Assembly (NCBI GenBank): GCA_964506465.1
Contig: CAZDLM010000004.1
Location: 1 to 64,000, forward strand
DNA from: UBA6109 sp964506465
GTDB taxonomy: Bacteria; Desulfobacterota; Syntrophia; Syntrophales; UBA6109
Length of the DNA stretch: 64,000 bases
Direction: 5' to 3'
Position numbers and translations under genes: made by a program. The notes under the pieces are model-generated. The model ran no database searches. It was not told where the DNA came from and saw only the letters and a program-made list of their open reading frames with translations. Position 1 is the stretch's first letter; each line of letters begins with the position of its first letter. Below are positions 58,587 through 64,000 of the stretch, one piece after another.

Positions 58587-59030
58587 ATGGACGGTGCCGA
58601 TGTTTTGCTCGTTGAAGACAATCGCCACGACTTGGAGATGATCATCGAGGCCCTCCGCGAACTGGATGTGGGCGATCGCATCCATTCGTTCAGGGACGGC
58701 GTCGCCGCTCTCGATTATTTTTTCGGCCCGAAGGGCTGCCTGCGGAAGGATCCCGTTCACCTTCCCAAGCTCATTCTCCTCGACTTGAAGCTTCCCAAGA
58801 TCGGCGGCCTGGATATCCTGAAACGGCTCAAGTCCGATGAAAGGACAAGGTTCATTCCGACGATCGTCTTCACATCCTCCAACGAAACGCGGGATCGTAT
58901 CGAGTGCTATCTGAGCGGCGCCAACAGTTACGTCGTGAAGCCCCTGGATGCAGACAGCTTTTCGCAGCACATTTCGGACATCCGGTCTTACTGGATCGAG
59001 ATGAACAGGGTGGCCTACACCGAACAGTGA
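58587..59030 (+). CDS. Single-domain response regulator (Rcp1/CheY-like)
   Basis: This 147-residue receiver starts with VLLVEDNRHDLEM (acidic pocket) and has the phospho-acceptor Asp in LILLDLKLPKIGG and Lys in YVVKPLD. It has no output domain. Cyanobacterial Rcp1-type regulators pair with PAS/GAF/phytochrome kinases; the kinase 161 bp downstream is the obvious candidate partner. GAGGTGAGG precedes the ATG. Confidence 0.92.
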   Translation: MDGADVLLVEDNRHDLEMIIEALRELDVGDRIHSFRDGVAALDYFFGPKGCLRKDPVHLPKLILLDLKLPKIGGLDILKRLKSDERTRFIPTIVFTSSNETRDRIECYLSGANSYVVKPLDADSFSQHISDIRSYWIEMNRVAYTEQ

Positions 59031-59190
59031 GCGTGCGGCATCCCGGACGATGCCGGCAAAGTGGTTTCCCGTGCGAAGCGGAACCGCCGGAGCATCCCTG
59101 AGGCGGTCGACAGGGGGCCAGCTTGTATTTCACCCCGAAAGGACCGGCATAAGAAGGGCAGCGCCAGCCTAGGATACCTGGGCAAAGAAC

Positions 59191-60672
59191 ATGAAGAAAC
59201 TGCGCATATTGATCCTCGAGGATTCCGCCGCGGATGCCGAATTGGCCATGGATGAACTCCAAGAGGCGGGCATTGCCTTCGTTACCGAAATCGTGGAACG
59301 GAGAGACGCTTTCATCAAGACCCTCGAGGAATTTTCTCCGGACATCATTCTTTCCGATTATTCCCTGCCGTCCTTCGACGGTCTTTCGGCCCTGGAGATC
59401 GCCCGGGCCAAGTCGCCGGACACGCCCTTCATCTTCGTGTCTGGCGCGATGGGGGAAGAGACGGCCATCGAATTCCTGCAAAAAGGCGCGACGGATTACG
59501 TCCTGAAGAACAGGCTGTCGCGTCTCGGCCCCGCGGTTTCGCGGGCGCTGCACGAGGCCGAAGCGAAGAAAGAGCGGCGGCGCGCCGAAGAGGAGCTGCG
59601 CGAGGCGTCGTTTTATGCCAGGAGCCTGATCGAGGCCAGCATCGATCCGCTGGTCACGATCGACGCGGGCGGCAGGATCGCAGACGTGAACCAGGCGACG
59701 GAAACCATCACGGGATTTTCGCGCGAACAGTTGATCGGCAGCAGTTTCCCGGATTACTTCACGGAGCCGGAGAAGGCCCAGAAGGCATATGAGGAGGTTT
59801 TTTCGAAAGGATTCGTGCGCGACTATCCGCTCGAAATCTGGCATGCCTCGGGAAGGACGACGCCGGTGCATTACAATGCGTCGCTGGTCCGGAACGAAGC
59901 CGGCGATGTGAAGTGCGTCTTCGCCGCCGCCCGCGACATCACGGAGCGGGTGAGCGCGGAAAAAAGGATCCTGGCCAACAACGAACTGCTGCGGCAGCTC
60001 ACGTGGGAACTGGTGATGGCGGAAGAGCGGGAACGGCGGAACATCGCCGTGGATCTGCACGACAACATCGGGCAGACCCTGGCCATTACGAAAATGAAGG
60101 TGGAATTCCTCCTGGAACAGTCGGCCCGCTGCGGCCTGGGGGATTCCGTTGCGGAAATCCGTGATATGATGGAACAGTCGATCCGGCAGACCCGGTCGCT
60201 GATGAAAGACATCAGCCCCTCCGTCCTGTACGAACTGGGGTTCGCCGAGGCGGTCGAGTGGCTGGGAGAGCAGATCTCGTCTCAACACGGCCTTCAGGTG
60301 GTCGTAAGGAAGGATGCAAAGATCCCGGCAATCGACGAGGAAGTCCAGATCCTCCTGTTCCGGGCCGTGCGGGAACTGCTCCTGAACATCGTCAAGCACG
60401 CCGGCGCGAAGCGGGCCTCGATCCTGCTGCAGAAATCGGGGGGAAGCATCAAGATAACGGTCCAGGACGACGGGACCGGTTTCGATGCCTCCGCGATCGA
60501 TCGGGCCTCGAAGAGGGGCGGGGGGTTCGGCCTGCTGAGCATCCGGGAGCGGATCAGCTACATCGGCGGCCGCTTTGAGATCGGAACGGGAAAGGGACAG
60601 GGCGCCTGCATCTGTCTTTCGGCGCCGCGAAAAAGCCGCAAGCAGACATTGAGGGAGGGAAAGAAAAAATGA
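59191..60672 (+). CDS. Cytosolic receiver-PAS-HisKA_3 histidine kinase
   Basis: This 493-residue protein has an N-terminal receiver (about 1-125; phospho-acceptor Asp in ILSDYSLP), a PAS domain (about 145-255), a HisKA_3 dimerisation helix with ERERRNIAVDLHDNIGQ and a HATPase domain (DDGTGFD, GGGFGLLSIRER). The NarX/DegS-type core fits a LuxR-type partner. There is no membrane segment; the receiver in front suggests input from another kinase. It overlaps the next gene by 4 bp. Confidence 0.92.
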   Translation: MKKLRILILEDSAADAELAMDELQEAGIAFVTEIVERRDAFIKTLEEFSPDIILSDYSLPSFDGLSALEIARAKSPDTPFIFVSGAMGEETAIEFLQKGATDYVLKNRLSRLGPAVSRALHEAEAKKERRRAEEELREASFYARSLIEASIDPLVTIDAGGRIADVNQATETITGFSREQLIGSSFPDYFTEPEKAQKAYEEVFSKGFVRDYPLEIWHASGRTTPVHYNASLVRNEAGDVKCVFAAARDITERVSAEKRILANNELLRQLTWELVMAEERERRNIAVDLHDNIGQTLAITKMKVEFLLEQSARCGLGDSVAEIRDMMEQSIRQTRSLMKDISPSVLYELGFAEAVEWLGEQISSQHGLQVVVRKDAKIPAIDEEVQILLFRAVRELLLNIVKHAGAKRASILLQKSGGSIKITVQDDGTGFDASAIDRASKRGGGFGLLSIRERISYIGGRFEIGTGKGQGACICLSAPRKSRKQTLREGKKK

Positions 60673-61322
60673 AGGTTCGAGTTCTCCTTGCCGATGACCA
60701 TCACATTTTCCGGGACGGCCTGCGCACCTTGATCGAGAAGGAAGCGGGGATGGAAGTGGTCGCCGAGGCGGAAAACGGCAGGAAGGCGGTCAAGCTTGCC
60801 GAAAAGCTGGCGCCCAACGTGGTCATTATCGATGTCTCCATGCCCGACATGAACGGGATCGAGGCCACGCGCAAGATCGCCGCGGAGACGCCGGGCATCA
60901 AGGTGATCGCCCTGTCCATGCATTCGGACCGGCGATTCGTGCTCGGCATGCTGGAAGCCGGCGCGTCGGGCTACCTGCTGAAGGACTGCGCCTTCGCGGA
61001 ACTTGCCGGGGCCATCCGCCAAGTCATGACGGGCAACACCTACCTGAGCCCCAAGATCGCGGACGTCGTCGTGAAGGGGTATCTCCACAGAACATCAGAC
61101 GACTCCACCGAAAAAGCCGCCATGCTGACCTCCCGGGAACGCGAGATCCTGCAACTGATCGCGGAAGGCCTTTCGACGAAAGAGATCGCCGCCCACGTCT
61201 GCCTGAGCATCAAGACCGTCGAGACGCATCGCCGGAACATCATGGAAAAGCTCGACATGCGAAGCGTCGCCGAATTGACGAAGTACGCGATCCGGGAGGG
61301 GCTGGTGGTCGTAGACGGTTGA
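60669..61322 (+). CDS. NarL/FixJ family response regulator
   Basis: This 217-residue regulator has a receiver (Asp in VVIIDVSMPDMNG, Thr/Ser and Lys positions present) and a LuxR-type helix-turn-helix (LTSREREILQLIAEGLSTKEIAAHV). It overlaps the preceding kinase gene and is its likely partner. GAGGGAAAG precedes the ATG. Targets are unknown. Confidence 0.93.
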   Translation: MKVRVLLADDHHIFRDGLRTLIEKEAGMEVVAEAENGRKAVKLAEKLAPNVVIIDVSMPDMNGIEATRKIAAETPGIKVIALSMHSDRRFVLGMLEAGASGYLLKDCAFAELAGAIRQVMTGNTYLSPKIADVVVKGYLHRTSDDSTEKAAMLTSREREILQLIAEGLSTKEIAAHVCLSIKTVETHRRNIMEKLDMRSVAELTKYAIREGLVVVDG

Positions 61323-61410
61323 CGCCGGAGGAGAAGGGGCGTCCGATGGACGTCCTCCTGCGAGGGGGTGTCCGGGGATGGAACCGGGACGGCCGTTGTG
61401 CGCGCAGGCC

Positions 61411-62034
61411 TCAGGTCAGCAGTTCCGGATACAGCTTCTTGACGCACTCGGGGCAGATGCTGTGCGTGAAATTCAGGCCTGAATAGTCCCGCAGATAGGA
61501 CTCGACCTGCATCCAGTATCCGTCGTCGGTCCGGATGTTCTTGCATTTGACGCAGATCGGAAGCAGTCCGCTGAGCGTTTTCACGTTGTCCAGCGCCTCC
61601 TGAAGCTCCCGGATCAGCTTCTCTTTTTCCTGCAGATTGTGAAACCGTTCCATGGAATACCGCAGGGAACGGACAAGAAGGTCTCCGCAAAGCGCATCCT
61701 TGTTCAGATAATCCTGCACGCCGCTCTGCAGCGCCTGAATGGCGACGGCCTCGTCATCGAGGCCCGTCAGGACGATGACGGGCGTATTCTTTTCCCTGGC
61801 GATCAGCCTCCTGACGCTGTCGATGCCCTCGCTGTCCGGCAGCGACAGGTCCAGCAGGATTGCATCCACGGTGTTTTCGGCCAGATATTCCATGGCCTTT
61901 CCATGGGAATCCCTGGAAATCAGTTCATATTCCGCCTTGTCGACGTCTTTCCCGCTCTCTTCATGGATCATTTCTCGAATCAAAGCGGCATCGCTTTTGT
62001 TGTCTTCGACAAGCAGTATCCTCAGGGCATTCAT
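61411..62034 (-). CDS. Response regulator with Cys-rich C-terminal domain
   Basis: This 207-residue protein has a receiver (1-125; Asp in AILLDLSLPDSEG), a short coiled coil (about 130-155) and a C-terminal segment with CVKC and CPEC pairs and the conserved-looking GYWMQVESYL and NFTHSICPEC. I associate this C-terminal type with deltaproteobacterial response regulators. The pairs may bind zinc or a cluster. It faces the NarL-type gene and could belong to the same network. Confidence 0.88.
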   Translation of the reverse strand: MNALRILLVEDNKSDAALIREMIHEESGKDVDKAEYELISRDSHGKAMEYLAENTVDAILLDLSLPDSEGIDSVRRLIAREKNTPVIVLTGLDDEAVAIQALQSGVQDYLNKDALCGDLLVRSLRYSMERFHNLQEKEKLIRELQEALDNVKTLSGLLPICVKCKNIRTDDGYWMQVESYLRDYSGLNFTHSICPECVKKLYPELLT

Positions 62035-62041
62035 GGGCGAT

Positions 62042-62596
62042 CTACCTTTCGTGGCGCAGGGCCGGATTGCCCGTCGATCCCGTCTGCGAAATCGCCCTCA
62101 GGGAGATTTGCGCCCGTCGGACCAGCTCCTCGTCGCAGGGATGCCCTTCCGCGTGCGGCCATGCCGTCTCCGCCTCTTCGGCCAGGTCCTTCATGATCAT
62201 CAGGAGAGTGAAGATGGCGAGCGCGAGCAGAAGGTGAACAAACAAATCCAACATGGAGCCGGTTGCCGGTCCCAGAATCCACAACGTTAACAGCATGGCG
62301 GCAAGAGTCCACAAAACCGCCATCGATCCCCGGCTGCTTCCGGCGCCTCCGTCGGGTTGAGCCGGCTTTTCCGGACGGCAGCGGAGAGCGTCTCCAGCCG
62401 CATCCGGAGTCGCCCTGCCCGCCGGCAACTCGGCTCCATGATTGTCCTGAGACAACCTGTCAAATCCCCTCACGGCGTCATCTCTGCGATCCGGCGACTC
62501 CGCTGCCTTGGACGGTCGTCTTCCGTTGAATCGGCCGAGCTTCCGGATCCTTGGCCGGTAGGGCGTTCCCACTATGGCGTCATCGGGGCAGAACAT
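62042..62596 (-). CDS. Hypothetical protein with C-terminal DUF5670-like membrane segment
   Basis: The reading frame of up to 184 residues has an Arg/Pro-rich, low-complexity first half and a C-terminal part starting MAVLWTLAAML, with two hydrophobic helices separated by a short loop, similar to the small Lmo0937/DUF5670 family (TLWILGPATG, DLFVHLLLALAIF). A start at 62596 has AAAGGGAAG upstream and is coupled to the small gene before it. An alternative start at 62323 gives just the membrane part. The protein follows a small gene and ends 7 bp upstream of the Cys-rich regulator gene. Confidence 0.5.
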   Translation of the reverse strand: MFCPDDAIVGTPYRPRIRKLGRFNGRRPSKAAESPDRRDDAVRGFDRLSQDNHGAELPAGRATPDAAGDALRCRPEKPAQPDGGAGSSRGSMAVLWTLAAMLLTLWILGPATGSMLDLFVHLLLALAIFTLLMIMKDLAEEAETAWPHAEGHPCDEELVRRAQISLRAISQTGSTGNPALRHER

Positions 62597-62774
62597 GGCT
62601 TCCCTTTCCGCCGGACAATCCCGTCCGGTCGCCCGGCGGCGTCTCCAGGAGATGGAGGATATTCGCCGGCTTGTGTTCCAACTGGTTTGCGCCGCCCCGC
62701 AGGTATTTCCCCAGACGCGCCTGAATGCGGGCCTGCATTTCTTCCCACCTCTGATTGCTCTCTTCGTGATCCAT
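62580..62774 (-). CDS. Small charged protein of unknown function
   Basis: This 64-residue reading frame starts MDHEESNQRWEEMQARIQAR and is highly charged, probably a short helical protein. AGGAGGG lies 6 bp before the ATG, a very good ribosome site. Its end overlaps the next frame by 17 bp, suggesting coupling. No family is recognised. Confidence 0.55.
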   Translation of the reverse strand: MDHEESNQRWEEMQARIQARLGKYLRGGANQLEHKPANILHLLETPPGDRTGLSGGKGSHVLPR

Positions 62775-63128
62775 CTTTTCCCTCCTGTCTCGAATCGGCT
62801 CATGCGGGGCAAACGCATCATGCCCTTCGACTCCTGAATACCCGATTGGGCCGTCCCCAACCATCGGGGATACCCTGATTTCCCTCTTCGATAAGTCTCA
62901 TCGCTCCGCAGAACCCGCCGCCGGGGCCCGCGACAGACACGAGAGTCATTTGCCGGTTCCCCGGCCTGTTCATCTTTTCCCTGAGAAGAAAATAAGACAT
63001 TTCGTTCTTCGGATTAAGACCGTCCCCTATGGATAATAATCCAGGAAAATGCAGAACTTGTTCCATCAGAGCGGACCTCTCGGTCCGGTTCCGAACTGAC
63101 GCTTTTTTCATCGATGAGGAGTGTTCGA
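62775..63128. other. 354-bp divergent intergenic region
   Basis: The region lies between small minus-strand genes and the plus-strand type II secretion genes. It contains the minus-strand ribosome site AGGAGGG and a short hairpin CGGACC-TCTC-GGTCCG (63072-63087), with six T at about 63103, before gspG. Promoters for both directions probably lie here, but no hexamers are convincing. Confidence 0.45.
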
Positions 63129-63560
63129 ATGAGCGAACGCACGATCGCCCGGAAAAACGGGCACAACGGCTTCACGCTGGTGGAGATGCTGATCGTCATG
63201 GTGATTCTCGCCCTGATCGCCGCCCTTGTCGGACCGCGCCTCTTTCCGAAGCTCGGCAAGGGCAAACAGTCCGCCGCGAAGGCGCAGATCGAACTTCTCG
63301 GACAGGCGTTGGATCATTTCCGGCTCGATACCGGACGCTATCCTTCCCAACAGGAAGGCCTGAACGCCCTCGCGGCCAACCCCGGTATTGACCGGTGGGA
63401 CGGGCCGTATCTGAAGAAGGACATGCCCAACGATCCGTGGGGGAAGGCCTATCGCTACGAGTTCCCCGGCAAACACGGAGAATACGATCTGTACAGCTAC
63501 GGCAGGGACGGATCCGCCGGCGGCGAAGGCGAAGATGAGGATGTCCTGAGCTGGAAATAA
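63129..63560 (+). CDS. gspG: Type II secretion system major pseudopilin GspG
   Basis: This 143-residue protein has a prepilin leader ending in NGHNG, processed before FTLVEM, and the conserved hydrophobic helix LIVMVILALIAALVGPRLF. The C-terminal part has LDHFRLDTGRYPSQQEGL and WGKAYRYEFPGKHGEYDLYSYG, the calcium-binding region of GspG. GAGGAG stands 7 bp before this ATG; a possible ATG 15 bp upstream is less favoured. It is followed by the secretin gene 9 bp downstream. Confidence 0.95.
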   Translation: MSERTIARKNGHNGFTLVEMLIVMVILALIAALVGPRLFPKLGKGKQSAAKAQIELLGQALDHFRLDTGRYPSQQEGLNALAANPGIDRWDGPYLKKDMPNDPWGKAYRYEFPGKHGEYDLYSYGRDGSAGGEGEDEDVLSWK

Positions 63561-63569
63561 GGAGGAACT

Positions 63570-64000
63570 TTGTTCAACCGCACATTGCCTACGATGCTGT
63601 TCGCAGCCTGGGTTTCCATCGCCGGCATAACGGGCCCGTTCGCGCCGTTCCACGGCTGGGGGGTCTGCTTGGCGCAGGCACCCGCGGCGACTCCCGGCCC
63701 GGCAGGGGAACCGGGGCGGAATCAGGATCTCTTTCCGTCCTCCGAAGCTCGTCAGCCGTCAGCGGCGCCATCCGGTTCCGTTCGTACGTCGTCGCCGCTC
63801 CCGATCCCGGGCGCCCCGGCGGCGGAATCGAAACCGGTGCAGCCCCCTGCCCCGTCTCAAGGAACTCCTCAGCCGTCAGCGGCGCCAGCCGGTTCCGTTC
63901 GCACGCAGGCGGCGGCCGTCCCGGCGCAGCGCGGTGGACTATTCAACCTGAACTTCGACGACGCCGACGTCTACACGATCATCCAGACCATCTTCGGCGA
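63570..64000 (+). CDS. gspD: Type II secretion system secretin GspD, N-terminal part (cut by window end)
   Basis: Only the first 143 codons are in the window. TTG with GGAGGAAC upstream is the likely start; an ATG 24 bp later is an alternative. A signal-peptide-like region (MLFAAWVSIAGITG) is followed by a long Pro/Ala/Ser-rich linker and NLNFDDADVYTIIQTIFG, the start of the N0 domain of outer membrane secretins. The linker contains the repeated QPSAAPxGSVRT twice. The protein forms the outer membrane channel for GspG-dependent secretion. Confidence 0.88.
   Translation, partial: MFNRTLPTMLFAAWVSIAGITGPFAPFHGWGVCLAQAPAATPGPAGEPGRNQDLFPSSEARQPSAAPSGSVRTSSPLPIPGAPAAESKPVQPPAPSQGTPQPSAAPAGSVRTQAAAVPAQRGGLFNLNFDDADVYTIIQTIFG

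Noticed and set aside
62818..63111. Minus-strand 97-codon frame in the region before gspG
   Set aside because: It lacks a good ribosome site and overlaps the leader of the small gene; not supported.

Overview
The window looks like chromosomal DNA of an anaerobic, GC-rich deltaproteobacterium-type organism (Syntrophales/Desulfobacterota is my best guess; no rRNA or other decisive marker is present). Reasons: a sulfide-type Thi4 with a ThiD-ThiN fusion and a short-form ThiC, a ferredoxin:thioredoxin reductase, CoA/TRAP catabolism genes, many cytosolic two-component proteins, type II secretion genes and repeat types I associate with such genomes. A 44-N gap shows the sequence is a draft scaffold.

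Layout. 0-6 kb (mostly minus strand): a MITE-like repeat, rfbB, an HDOD protein, a TPR-CHAT lipoprotein that lacks the usual CHAT histidine, and a SPOR-NlpC/P60 lipoprotein. 6-10.6 kb (plus): rmuC, a large GAF/PAS hybrid histidine kinase and an FmdB-type zinc ribbon. 10.6-16.5 kb (minus): a thiamin operon read as TPP riboswitch, terminator, thiamin pyrophosphokinase, thiD-thiN fusion, thi4, thiC, then a CCA-adding enzyme. 16.5-18.6 kb (minus): tatD, a small protein and a nitronate monooxygenase-like protein. 19-23.5 kb (plus): corA, an MFS carrier, a membrane protein, and a glutaredoxin/ferredoxin-thioredoxin reductase/PPC-domain group.

23.5-34.1 kb is the most distinctive region, an island of visibly lower GC. 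A minus-strand operon encodes, in transcription order, a citryl-CoA-lyase-like protein, an acyl-CoA dehydrogenase, a crotonase, a two-subunit CoA-transferase, a TRAP transporter (P, Q, M) and a second crotonase, followed by a GntR/FCD regulator. Together these could import a carboxylate, activate it with CoA, oxidise and rearrange it, and cleave it with a citrate-synthase-fold lyase. I could not match the combination to a named pathway. Tricarballylate or a methyl-branched dicarboxylate are possible substrates.

34.1-37.6 kb (plus): queF, the queuosine precursor transporter yhhQ and a 7TM-HD phosphohydrolase, coupled by ATGA overlaps and followed by a possible ybeY remnant. 37.8-46.8 kb (mostly minus): an Asp/Glu racemase, a complete polar amino acid ABC transporter (scaffold gap inside one permease), a zincin, a cupin-ABM fusion, a DUF6448-like periplasmic protein, and an oligopeptide-type permease pair without ATPases or binding protein. 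Palindromic repeat clusters lie at several operon ends. 47-58.4 kb (plus) is housekeeping: rsfS, comF, rfaE2, dksA, priA, a CRISPR-like palindromic array where def might be expected, fmt, rsmB, two metallo-beta-lactamase-fold proteins, purC, a small protein and dnaJ. 58.6-62 kb is a cytosolic signalling cluster (three response regulators and a hybrid kinase). The window ends with small minus-strand proteins and the start of a type II secretion operon (gspG, gspD). No tRNA, rRNA, transposase, integrase, prophage or true CRISPR array was seen.
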